Source: Phytophthora quininea (lineage: Eukaryota; Oomycota; Peronosporomycetes; Peronosporales; Peronosporaceae). Taken from it: 64,000 nucleotides of DNA. The notes under the pieces were generated by a model. It searched no databases. It saw only the letters and a list, made by a program, of their open reading frames with translations, and was not told the origin of the DNA. The stretch is from contig JAAVTG010000151.1 in the NCBI GenBank assembly GCA_011947345.1, positions 1 through 64,000 on the forward strand, in the 5' to 3' direction. Of this stretch, positions 44,798 through 54,476 are shown one piece after another. The translations under genes were made by a program, and so were the position numbers. Within the stretch, counting starts at the first letter, position 1; the number at the start of each line of letters is the position of its first letter.

Positions 44798-45235
44798 ATG
44801 TATCGCGCCGGCACAAGCGTCTCTCGTCGTCTGACGACGATTCAGTCCAGCTCTCAACACGCGAAGACCGAGGTTTGCAATGCTGCGCTCTTCAGCACTC
44901 GATCGGACAAACCGCAGACCGAAGTGGCCCACTGATTCCGCAAAGCGAAAGCTGCTCGTCGAGGAAATGGACGCCGCCAACCAAGTGCTTCGATTCCAGA
45001 CGAGCAAGCCAAGAAGTCCGCCGATTCAAAGGAAGACGCGAACAAAGTTTCGGTTGATGCAACTTCCCGTTCCACTTCAGAGGGCCTCCTTCTAGAGGGC
45101 AACTACCTCTCCACCAACTGCACTATGGTCCCGCTGCAGCGGAGCAATGGTAGAGAGCGCGCAAGAGCTTCTGAGGAGGCTTTGGCTGCCGCCTCTTTGG
45201 AAGAAATGGGGCGCGCCAACCACCGACAAGACTGA
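44798..45235 (+). pseudogene. Possible mitochondrial-type protein gene, broken
   Basis: The 5' end looks like a mitochondrial presequence (MYRAGTSVSRRLTTIQSSS...LFSTRS). Coding-like text follows in two frames: KLLVEEMDAANQVLRF (about 44950-44995) and EQAKKSADSKEDANKVSVD and onward (about 45000-45230). Two shifts would be needed to join them. No family is recognised, so the call rests on composition only. Confidence 0.3.
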
Positions 45236-45649
45236 CTGAGCTGGAGCTTGCTGAGCGTGGATAGCTTTGCCTACGGAATGAAGCGGAACGGAGAGCAATA
45301 GCGATGAGATGCAATGCCAATACTCTTCAAACACTTCGATTCGTCCCCTGCAAACTGCACCAACACTGCTACGCTTTATCTAATACATCGAGGTCATCGG
45401 GGAAGGCATTCCATACATCATGGTTGACGAACGACGCCTGCCGTGTTGAAGCAGATCGTGAGGCGGGGAAGGCACTGGATTGTTCACTTATGTCCTTCTT
45501 ACTGAAGAATGACGGTAAAGGTTCTACCGCCACATAATGTTTATTCCCCAGCCCACACTCTTTGCCACCAGCCGCTCCTCAACCGCCAAGTGCGTGGCCG
45601 GTCATGCCATGTTCTGCTGGTTCACTTCTCCGTTGCTCTTCTCGCAGCC

Positions 45650-46766
45650 ATGCACCGCATTGCCAAGTCCATCACCAAGCGCGCCGTCTCCAGCCGTCGG
45701 CTGATCACCCCGCAGTGCATCGGCCGCTGTGTCGTGTTCTTCAGTTCGGAGGCGTCTCGAATGGGCAAGCGATTGACCTCCGAGGAGATCGCCGAGCGTC
45801 AGGCCAAGCGCAAGGAGCGTCGCGCTGCCGACGGAGGCGCCTCGCAGAAAGAACCTCTATTCATTGAAGGTTCGGTGCGGCCGTATAAGCGCCACTACGT
45901 GGTGGTTGAAGCGCAAGGCAAGGACCCCATGTCGTGGCCCGCCAAGCTCGAGATGTCGCCCGAGCACGTCGTCGGCGCGTACGTCAAGGAGGTGGCGCAG
46001 TATTTCAATGGTAACATCAAGAAGAGTCCGTTGCTGGTGACGGCGGCGATTCCATACACTGGTACTTGTGCTGGAAGTGTCGTGCAGCACGTGGAGAAGA
46101 CGGAGGACGAGGAGGAAGGTACACACGACATCCTCGTGTTTCCTGAACGTGTGCGTGTTCATAATGTCGGACCGTCTAAGAGTGAGTACCGGTGCAATGG
46201 TGGTGTGAGTTTTGGCACTATACTGATGAACACTTTTTTATTGTAGTTGCAGCGTTGGCGACCAAGTCGTTCGAGCAAGACTTTGACTTGCTGGAGCTGC
46301 TGGAGGAAGAGTGAGAGCATTGAATCGCTTCATCTCCAACACGTAGATTCTAACAGCTATGTTTCATTTTCAGGAACCTGCAGTATACTCCTTTGGACGA
46401 GGGTTACCACATGATGGTGTGCGGCCACGGCGCACGGGACGAACGTTGCGGATGCAAAGGCCCGGAGCTGCTGGAATGGCTCAAGAATGCGTCGTCGAAC
46501 GCCAACAAGCCCGTCAACTTGTGGATTTCAAGCCACTACGGCGGTCACCGCTACGCCGCCGCTTGCATCGCGTATCCAAGCGGCGACTGGTTCGGTCTAC
46601 TGAACGACGAAGACAAGGCCAAGAATCTTCTGTCCGCCATGAACGACGAGGACCCCTTGCGGCTGTACGAGCTGTGGCGCGGGCGCATTGGTCTGACACC
46701 CCAGAAATGCTGCAAGCGGTCAAAGAGCGAGCCGAGTCTCCGGAGGAGATCGCCGAAAACGCGTAG
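45650..46766 (+). CDS. Sucrase/ferredoxin-like (Apd1/Aim32-type) protein, probably mitochondrial
   Basis: The N-terminus is a likely mitochondrial presequence (MHRIAKSITKRAVSSRRLITP). The domain markers of the family are present: VCGHGARDERCGCKGPELL, a cysteine/histidine cluster-ligand block, and SSHYGGHRYAAACIAYPSGDWFG, the H-x-GGH block. In yeast, Apd1 and Aim32 are [2Fe-2S] thioredoxin-like ferredoxins with His/Cys ligands. Exons are 45650-46181, 46247-46310 and 46374-46766, with GT-AG introns. The last frame is broken at the C4 run 46699-46702; one added C gives an ending ESPEEIAENA. Start chosen at the ATG that opens the presequence; an in-frame ATG lies at 45509. Confidence 0.85.
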
Positions 46767-46856
46767 ACGCGGCAGCGCCGACCAAATCGCAGAAGATCAA
46801 AGACCACCTTGCGCTTTTGCCGCAGCAGACCGCTTTCCAATACTACTTTTGCACCA

Positions 46857-47974
46857 ATGTATCGTCAATCCAATCGAATTCTCGACCGACTGGTCGCCCA
46901 ACATGCTCACCGCTTCCACTTCGGGTGCAGACGATTCTCTACCGTCTCGGCCTCCTACAGGGGGCAGCAACAAGGGCGCCAAGAAACCTTTAAGATCCGA
47001 GACGAGCTGCTCGCCCCTTCTCGCCTGGCCCCCAAGGTCCAACAGCTCTATGACACCCGGAGGCTATCCACCGAGGAGATCTCGCACCAAGTTCTGCTCC
47101 TCGTGCTAGCGTGTGCCAAGTGCTGCGCTGTCGCCGGCAAAAATCTCCTCGAGTGGGGGTGCTCGGAGGCGGCCACGTGGGCTGCACCGTGGTCATGACG
47201 CTGTTGGGGACGGGGTATCGCGCCGACAGCATCGCGCTCTCCACACGTCAACCGGATCGAATCCCGCGCTGCGAGGTGCTGAAAGCTCCTCGGCGTTGCC
47301 AATGTTCCAGCAGGTGCCTCGGTACTACGACAACGCCCGCCTCGCCCGCGACAGCGACATCTTGGTGCTGTGCATGCCTCCGTCTCAGTTGAAGAGCGTG
47401 GTGATCCAGGTCCGCCACGCGATCGCTGCCAGCATTGACGCGCCGCCGCTGGTGCTGAGTGCGCTGTGTGGAGTGACGCTGCAGAGCTTGACCAAGGCAT
47501 GCGGCTCGCAGGCGGTCGTGAGTGCAGCCCGACGTGGCCAAGATCACAAGTCACTGGCAACTGCAGCAGCAAGAGCAACAAGAGCAGGCGGAGGCTCTGT
47601 GCGGTCCATCCGGCGCATTACCGCCGGCCAGCAGTGCTTTCCAGCAAGAGACAGCAGCTGATCGACGACAGGTGTCTCCCCTTCGACTGGCGGCAGAAGC
47701 GCTAGGTAAGGACTTGACGCTGGTGCTGGACGTGCACCATTTTGGACCGCAAGTTGAAGTCGCTTTCTCTTGTCTAGTGCCGCACCGAGACAGCGTCGAC
47801 CAGCTATTGACGGCGCTGACGCCGTTCGCCAAGCGCGTGTGGACCGACCAGGACTCGAGGCTGCAGGAGGTGCTGCTTCCACAGCCTCACAGCATGACCG
47901 TGCCCAGCTGGCCCGTGGAATGGGAACAGGATCTGGCCAAGCTGCACGCTGCGATTGGCGCGGCCACCGGATAA
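46857..47974 (+). CDS. NOXRED1/P5CR-like NADP-dependent oxidoreductase, frame-broken
   Basis: The Rossmann fold start VGVLGGGHVGCTVVMTLLG binds the dinucleotide, followed by STRQPDR. Then comes YYDNARLARDSDILVLCMPPSQLKSVV and VLSALCGVTLQSLTKACG, as in pyrroline-5-carboxylate-reductase-like proteins such as NOXRED1. The N-terminus (MYRQSNRILDRLVAQHAHRF...) resembles a mitochondrial presequence. The C-terminal frame is 47522-47974. Breaks lie in the A5 run near 47140-47145 (one base), between 47260 and 47330 (one base) and near 47520. Substrate unknown. It starts about 90 bases after the preceding gene on the same strand. Confidence 0.7.
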
Positions 47975-48740
47975 TGTCGTTATGGCTTGGCGACTGTATT
48001 TCTCTGTCCGGATACGCTTCTTATCGTTCCTTTTCGATGGATAGGTCGGTAACTGCCGGTGTCCACATGACCTGCAAGTGTTGCCTTTTGCCGTGGAGCG
48101 TCGAGCAGAATCATGGTTTGGTGCGAGCAGTGCATCGCGAGGGTCCTGGATTTCCAAGGGCGTGGCCATCGCCGCCTCAACGACTCTGCCCGAGCGAGCG
48201 GCTACTGAAACTGTTCAAGCTGCGCGCGAACGTTTGGCGCCTCCGAGCCGGACAACCTGCTGGCGCGGAGGCTTCCCAGCCCGCGCCCTCCATACACCGC
48301 GCGCCAAGATGCGGAGACAACCGCGGCCCAGTGTGGCACAACCAAGGACACGTCGCCTCTTTCGCATACAAATCGCCCGGGGTGGTGCCGAGGGCTTGAA
48401 GAGTCCAGCTGTGGTGACGACACTCGAGGAAAAGGGGGCCAGGTCACGCGTTTCACTTGGTTTCACTATCGCCTTGATGGTTGGAAATAACTGCCGCATT
48501 GCTACCCGACTGGCCGCACCTTGTGCTGCAATCTTTGCCGTCCACGTCATCCTCACAACCGGACACTGCAGTGCAGCGCGAGCGACTCGCCCAGTCATTT
48601 GCGGATTTCGCTCAAAACAGCGAGCCCCAGACTCTAGCACAGGTTAATTCGCGCACTTCCCGGTTCCTCGGCCACACAGGGAAGTATTGACTGCAGCGAG
48701 TCGTGTACTGCGCGTTTCGTACCCCCAAGTCAGTACAGAG
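47975..48740. other. Intergenic, open GC-rich frames without recognised gene
   Basis: A 189-codon plus-strand frame (48078-48647) and several minus-strand frames exist. None shows family motifs, and they overlap each other. It is treated as spacer and promoter of the RING-tubby gene. Confidence 0.4.
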
Positions 48741-50537
48741 ATGACCTCCACGTTCGTGCCGACGCCGAGCCTCTCGACGGGCGAGCCCAGTCCCAGCAGC
48801 TCGTCCACGGGCGGGGACGCGCACGCTGCCCCCATCGCGGCCTCGCGCTTCGCCCAGCGGCGGCTGCGCGTCGTCACAGAGCCCAAGCACAGCAACAAGA
48901 TGCACCGGACGCGCACCCTGTCCGAACTGATTCTGCTGTCCCCGCGCAGCAGCCCGAGGGTCACGCCGAGACACAAGCGGTTCGACATGGACATTGAAGT
49001 GTCCTCCTTCTTTGCTGAGGGGAGGGGCTGGTGGACATCTTGGGCACCAGTCGCAACCGGCAGATCAACGAGCGACACTCGACGGCCTTCTCGACGATTG
49101 AGGAGGATGCTTCGACGCCTCGCAACAGATTCTTCCCTAACGATGAGGACAACCAAGAGGAGGAGCACCAAGACATGGAAGTGGACGAGCCAGAGCCCAT
49201 GCCGGAGCCGGAGGACGCTCAGGAGACGCAGCACAGCGTCGGGGAAGTCGTGGACATGCTGTTTGAGATCCACTCGGCGCTCAAGAGCCGACACTTGGGA
49301 CAGCGCACCGCAGCCAGCGCCCTAGCGGCCAGCAACCTCGTCAGTACATTGGCGTACCCGGCCCCGCAGCCGATCCCGAGGGATGAGCAGATGGAGGCCC
49401 TGGAGAACACGAGAAAGATGCTCGAGTGCGCCATCTGCCAGGAAATCTTCACGAACGCGACGGAGGCCACTTGCTGCGGACAGATCTTTTGCAAAGAGTG
49501 CATCGAGCGGTGGGTGAGCGAGCGAGGGTCTTGCCCCATGTGCAGAGAGAGCATCGGCTTCTCTTTGTTGGCGGCGTCCAGACATGCGCAGCGCATGGCC
49601 AACGAGATGAAAGTCAACTGTCCGTACTGCAGCGAGACGATGAAGAAGGCGTCGCTGGCTGACCACGTCAGTACATGTGACCAAGCTCCAGTGGAACCCC
49701 TCCGCCGGCAGATGTGGCGCTTCGGCAGCTGTTAATCAAGACGGCGAGGTTGAACAGCTCGTTCCTGCTGCAATTCTTGATGGCGCCGTCGCCCCCGCAG
49801 TCGTTAATGATGCAGTGCTACATCCGCACCCGCGGTGGAGGCAACTACGAGCTGTACACACAGGATACCGACACGTTGCTGTGCACGGCAGTTCGTCGTC
49901 GTCAGTACGACATGTCCGTGAGCTTTGTCATCTCCCTTGCTACCAATTTGGATGCCAGCAACCAGGATGAGGATGGCGCGATCCCAGTGAACACGCCCGT
50001 GCCAGTTGCGCGGTTAGAGAAGAATTACATGGGATCGCAGTACACAATGTTCGACACGACTGGCGAGACTCCTGTAGAGCTTGGAGCGGTGCAATATGCG
50101 GCCACGTTCGGCAAGTCGCCCCGTCAGATGCGAGTGGCTCTGCCGCTTGTGGCTCCTATTGCTGACGTCGATAGCGCAGTAAACGGAGCTCCGTCGTGGC
50201 AGGTGCAGCCCTGGCAGGCGGCCAACAAGGAAGACACAATTCTCTCACAAGTGGAGAACCCCGACACTGCGCGAGCTCTGCACCTGATCAACAAACCCCT
50301 GTCTGGATTGAGTCGTTGGAGGCGTACTGCTTGGACTTCGGTGGTCGTGTGGCTGCTGCATCAGTCAAGAACTTCCTGCTTTCGCATCCGGACGACATGG
50401 ATAAGACGCTGATGCTGTTTGGACGGACGCAGGACCGCCAGGTGTACTCGATGGACTATGCTCATCCGTTCACACCTGTGCAGGCCTTTGCGATTGCTCT
50501 CAGCAGCATGGACTCGCACCTTGTCACCTTCGATTAG
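48741..50537 (+). CDS. RING finger / TRAF-type zinc finger / tubby-domain fusion protein
   Basis: The N-terminal ~220 residues are disordered and acidic (DIEVSSFFAEG; EEEHQDMEVDEPEP). A C3HC4 RING follows (CAICQEIF...CCGQIFCKECIERW...CPMC, about 49426-49550), then a TRAF-type zinc finger (CPYCSETM...HVSTC, about 49620-49680). The C-terminus is a tubby domain: LMMQCYIRTRGG, LEKNYMGSQYTMFD, SPRQMRVALP, VAAASVKNFLL, LMLFGRTQDRQVYSMDY and the family-typical end QAFAIALSSMDSHLVTF. Tubby domains bind PI(4,5)P2; RING domains recruit E2 enzymes. Frame joins need one base each at G4 runs 49019-49027, C4 49697-49700 and C4 50296-50299. With the middle one, RING and tubby are one protein. Confidence 0.82.
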
Positions 50538-50799
50538 ACGCCAGGGATGTGGTGCAGCGCTCTATCAAGGGAGAAAGTCTGGATGTGACTGGCCAAGCGG
50601 CGAGGCGAAGCGTGTATAAATTCTCCCGCGCGGCCCGATTCGCGACGGATTCCTCTGCGAGCGTGCCAGCTGAATAAGTCCCCCACCTGTAGACCACTCG
50701 TTATCGTAGCAAGTTCCGTTTTGGCATTTCGTGTAAAGTAATAGCGACCATGCTGCATTTGCTTTAGAAGATCTCCGCCTTCACCGCCTTCAACTTGAT

Positions 50800-51455
50800 T
50801 GCCAAGTGGTTAGTCGTCGAGTGCTTGAAGTTTGAAACCCATGCGCGAGTGCCTCGTGTCATTGATGCTCTGAGTGAGGCTTTGGAATTCGCTGCTCACG
50901 TTGATCGCGTCGAAATAAAGCTGACCCGCGAACAGTTCGTTGTGTTCTGATGAATACTGCAGCGGACGGAAAAATGTGATCTCGTGACGGTGCTTTTGGT
51001 GAAGGCTGGGTAGGACTGCAGCCAGTTCGCACTCGCTACTGCTGCACGCTTCGGTCAACTTAAAGACGCGGAAAATCTGATGGAGGCAAGCAACCACGGT
51101 TTGAATTCGCTGGATACGCTGCAGGACTTTCAGTCCTGCAGCGGTTGGGATTTGAATAGTGCCGCAGAGAATGGACACGCAGAAATTGTGAGGCTGCTGT
51201 TGGACAAGATCATTGTGGGGAGCAGCAACCTTCTGCACAACGCGCCGCAGCAATAGGAAAGTATCACTTTGCGATCTGTCTCGCCGTCAACGGCAACGGA
51301 CACCTCACGGCATTGCATTTGCTGCCTGTTGAAGTGCTGGCAGCTGACAAAATCCGTGCTGCTCTTCACAATGCGGAATCAGGAGGACACGACGACGTGG
51401 CGCAGTGGCTACGCAGCAAAACAGCAGACCGCGCAGATCAAATGGTTTGAAATGT
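50800..51455 (+). pseudogene. Ankyrin-repeat gene remnant
   Basis: Fragments in changing frames: WDLNSAAENGHAEIVRLLLDKI (about 51148-51212), then AVNGNGHLTALHLLPVEVLAADK and ESGGHDDVAQWLRSKTADRADQM (about 51288-51450). No start and no long frame remain. Confidence 0.6.
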
Positions 51456-51589
51456 GTGCTGAGGTGAAATCGGTGGAATTATTCAAACAAGCAACAATAA
51501 AGCTTGACCAATAAGCTTGACGTAATTGCCAAGAAGTGGTTGGTGAGTCTTCTTCTAGCACCAACAGTCGCGATCAGCATACTTTACAA

Positions 51590-51800
51590 CAGTTAAGCAT
51601 TATTTGTAGTTGTCCAGAAAGGAAGTGGAAAGTGTGTCAATGGTTGAGAATGCGATGGCCGCGGCGGGCGCCAGGGGCACGAACGACAGTCTTGTGGTCG
51701 AATCAGGTGGAGAAAGTTGTGCTTGGTTGGGTTGTTTGGCACATCATAGGAAAACTTGGTTGCGAGGATTCAGTTCCGATAGAATATCGCTTTCCTGTAG
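51590..51800 (-). pseudogene. Degenerate leader and signal-peptide region of an RxLR-like gene
   Basis: In reverse complement this matches the region around the start of the 42470-42844 effector (ACTGTCGTTCGTGC... CCATTGACACACT). The start codon is replaced by ACAAG and no coding frame follows. A weaker trace of the same sequence is near 52815-52875. It is a dead duplicate of that gene's head. Confidence 0.55.
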
Positions 51801-51817
51801 AGTAGAGAAACATATGA

Positions 51818-52161
51818 GTTAGTAGACTGACTACCTGACGCGGTTCACTCGTGATCATGGGAGTTCTTGTTATTTTAGCTGGGCTTGTCTGGCATATTTT
51901 ACTTCTGCGTTGTGGAGTTCTTGTTATTTAAGCTGGCCTTGTCTCGCGTATTTACGTGGTGATTTCTGCGTTGAACCCCAGACGGATCTTATTGCGAGCA
52001 ATCTGCTCGGTCCATGTCTGCTCGTACACATCATATTCGTATGCTCCATCAACAAAAACCGCAATCAACAAAGCCGCTCCGATGTGCACCCGACAAACTC
52101 GACCTATTTCGCAATCCGCTCGGTGGTGGGCAAGTCAAGCCGTATGATCTCGTAGACCACA
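51818..52161 (+). promoter_or_regulatory. Effector leader/promoter with tandem duplication
   Basis: Homologous in inverted orientation to 40307-40600. A ~56-base unit beginning GAGTTCTTGTTATTT is repeated in tandem (51862-51899 and 51918-51955 for the core). It leads into the RxLR gene at 52162. Confidence 0.6.
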
Positions 52162-52611
52162 ATGCGTCTCCATGTCGTCCTCGTAGCAGTAGCCACGCTG
52201 TCCCTGATCGGAGATGCGGGTGCTCAAGCCAACACTATGACGAAGTTTGATCATCATGGTGACAAGGGCGACCGACGGTTCCTGAGAGTGGACACAAAGA
52301 AAGAAGAAGAGAGCGGCGGTATTAAAACAAATGCGGTCGACGACGGAGAGCGAGCGTTGCCTTCCATGGCGACGACCAGTAAGAAGCGCGCGAAAATTGG
52401 AGAGGAAGCCGGCGAACTGGCGGTGCGCGACAGATTTACGCCCAAGACGTTCTACCGGTGGCTAGGACTCGAAAAATTGCCTCGCAACCACCCGAGATGG
52501 TTGATGTACAGCAAATTCAAAGAAGCGTACAAGCTAAAGAACCCCAACAAGTTCAAGAGAACGTATAACCCAAAGAAGAAGACCATCTTGTTGCGACTCA
52601 AAGAAACGTAG
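52162..52611 (+). CDS. RxLR effector (RFLR, DDGER)
   Basis: An intact 149-codon frame. The signal peptide is MRLHVVLVAVATLSLIGDAGA. RRFLR follows at about residue 38, and VDDGERALPS takes the place of dEER. The C-terminal half has FYRWLGLEKLPRNHPRW and LMYSKFKEAYKLKNP, then a basic end (NPKKKTILLRLKET). It is a paralogue of 39890-40306, 37068-37527 and the 31567-31935 remnant. It is secreted and probably acts in host cells; the target is unknown. Confidence 0.88.
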   Translation: MRLHVVLVAVATLSLIGDAGAQANTMTKFDHHGDKGDRRFLRVDTKKEEESGGIKTNAVDDGERALPSMATTSKKRAKIGEEAGELAVRDRFTPKTFYRWLGLEKLPRNHPRWLMYSKFKEAYKLKNPNKFKRTYNPKKKTILLRLKET

Positions 52612-53127
52612 AAGCAGAAAAAGGTTTGAGAAGCACTTAAGACACGTAACTACAGCAAAAATATTCCGTCGTAGTTGTTGTTTCAAGAAAAATAGCTTTG
52701 GCTTTGTTTTCACAGCATTTTTTTAGTTCACCGCTTGTCAGCGGGAAGTTCGCTAGATGATCAGACCTCACGGAATTTGACAGTCCTATTCGGAAGATGA
52801 ACATGAACTTGGTTCGCATGTCAATGTTTTGAGAATGCGATGGCCACAGTTCTGTTGGAAAAGGTTGTGCGTTGCTTTAAAGAGTTTATTGCAACGTATC
52901 GCAGTCTATGATTCATAGAGTGTTTTGTAGGCTTTATTAGAGGCGGTGTCATGCACGATCGCGTGAACGGTTTTCCGAATAAAACGGTGCAATTGAATCG
53001 CTCGTGATGGTTCGTTGTAGATGATCATAATAACACTTCGAAAAAGAAGCTGCGTTGGCGCATGTCATGCCCATGAGCCCCGATGGGGTTCATGGACATC
53101 ACGGATCACGTGCACTTATCAATATTA

Positions 53128-53507
53128 GGGGAGTCGAACCTTACGAAATGAGCATAAAATTCTAAGCAGAAAATGGCCCCAGAACTGAGCAGAAACTACT
53201 CTGGAATTGAGCGGGAATTGAGCGGGAATTGAGCGGGGATTGGCTTTTGACTCGGTTTGACTGCGATGTGCTGCAAGGTATCGGGGACAAGTACCGCACA
53301 TAGACCACTAAAAACGATGCAAGTATCAGGCATTTTTGTCTTATTTTGGGCAAAAATGAGCCTCAAATGAGCTTTCTCCAAATGAGCTGCTCATTTCACC
53401 ATAAGCCATCTCCGGAGGTGGCTTACAGCGAAATAAGATGAAGTAACGCAAAGTTTGAGCAGATACCTCGCCTCAAACTGAGCACATTTTGGGATGTTCG
53501 ACTCCCC
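53128..53507. mobile_element. MITE, 380 bases, TA target duplication
   Basis: Terminal inverted repeats begin GGGGAGTCGAAC at both ends and continue imperfectly for about 26 bases. Flanking TA dinucleotides lie at 53126-53127 and 53508-53509, as for Tc1/mariner or pogo-type insertions. Inside there are three copies of TTGAGCGGGAA near 53213-53243 and two short palindromes (AAATGAGCTGCTCATTT; AAGCCA...TGGCTT near 53402-53424). There is no transposase. Confidence 0.85.
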
Positions 53508-53595
53508 TATTGCTACCACAATATGTACGTGGTCCATTCGGCAATTCAAGCTTTCCGACTTGAGCTAAAATCCGTCGACCACAAACCTCAAAAGT

Positions 53596-53964
53596 ATGCG
53601 TCTTCATATTGCCATCCTCGTGGCACTAGCGACACTGTTTGCAAGCGCCGGCGCTGCGGATTTCCCGATCGATGAGAATGACAAACGATTCCTGAGGGTT
53701 AACACCGCGGCCGAAGAGCGAGCGGTGCCTGCAATGGCAACAACAATGCATCTGGCGAAAAATCTGGATCGAACTGTCAGCAGTTTGATGCGGCGTGGGG
53801 CGACCCCAACGTCGCTGAAGGCCTGGCTGGGACTCGCCCGCTTGCCGCGATCGCATCCGAATTGGGCCACCTACAGCAAATTCGTCCAAAAGTTCAAGGA
53901 GAACTTCCCTGACAAGTACAACGAGCAGCTGCTGCTCAAGGTGCTCGAAAAAAGACGTAGATAG
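53596..53964 (+). CDS. RxLR effector (RFLR, AEER)
   Basis: An intact 122-codon frame. The signal peptide is MRLHIAILVALATLFASAGA. KRFLRVN is followed closely by AEERAVP. The C-terminal part has SLKAWLGLARLPRSHPNW and TYSKFVQKFKENFPDKY, parallel to the 39890-40306 protein. It is shorter than its paralogues because the spacer between RFLR and EER is reduced. The gene starts 89 bases after the MITE, so the MITE lies in its promoter. It is secreted; the host target is unknown. Confidence 0.88.
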   Translation: MRLHIAILVALATLFASAGAADFPIDENDKRFLRVNTAAEERAVPAMATTMHLAKNLDRTVSSLMRRGATPTSLKAWLGLARLPRSHPNWATYSKFVQKFKENFPDKYNEQLLLKVLEKRRR

Positions 53965-54225
53965 AGATCACAAAGTCAATGGCAAGCTTCGGCTTGGTGC
54001 AAGTGGAGCTCTCGATTGAGTGAGATCGCCCATCGCGGTACCTCGCCTTTTAACAGCCAATCACAACCTCGAATCTGCATTTGTCTTGCTTCTAGTATAC
54101 TGCACTCCTCTTGACTGGCTCGCGACGAGCTCACTTTCGAATTTCGATCAAGAGTGGCAAGCGGTATTTATTATATGTTTTCCCATTGATTTTTGCCTCT
54201 GGGGTTGACACCACTGACGCTCAAG

Positions 54226-54328
54226 CAGCGAGGGTGCCGACGCCAGCCACGGACCAGTTCCGTGCGCTGACCGGCTGAGATGAGACCCTTAGAACCTGAT
54301 CCGGCTCGTACCGGCGGAGGGACTGCTG
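54226..54328 (+). promoter_or_regulatory. TPP riboswitch (THI element)
   Basis: The second complete TPP aptamer: GAGGGTGCC, CTGAGA, ACCCTTAGAACCTGATC, CCGG...CCGG and CGGAGGGA, closed by CAGC/GCTG. P3 is CACGGA/TCCGTG, which keeps pairing relative to the other copy (CATGGA/TCCATG). It lies about 150 bases before the ATG at 54477. A 3' splice site (TTTTAG, ending 54468) sits 8 bases before that ATG. A 5' intron with a donor near 54405 (GTAGGA) or 54431 (GTAAAT) is likely. Confidence 0.95.
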
Positions 54329-54476
54329 TGACTTCTTGTTGTTGACGCTTCCTGTGTGTATCTATTTCCCTCAAGACCTGTTCTTCCACCCCCAAGAAAA
54401 TCTTCAAAGTAGGATTTTGTTGTACTTCATGTAAATAGTTACAGATCTAATCTTATTTATGGTTTTAGGGACCAAG

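Noticed and set aside
47980..48647. Plus- and minus-strand ORFs of 60-190 codons as genes
   Set aside because: They overlap on both strands of GC-rich sequence and show no family features.
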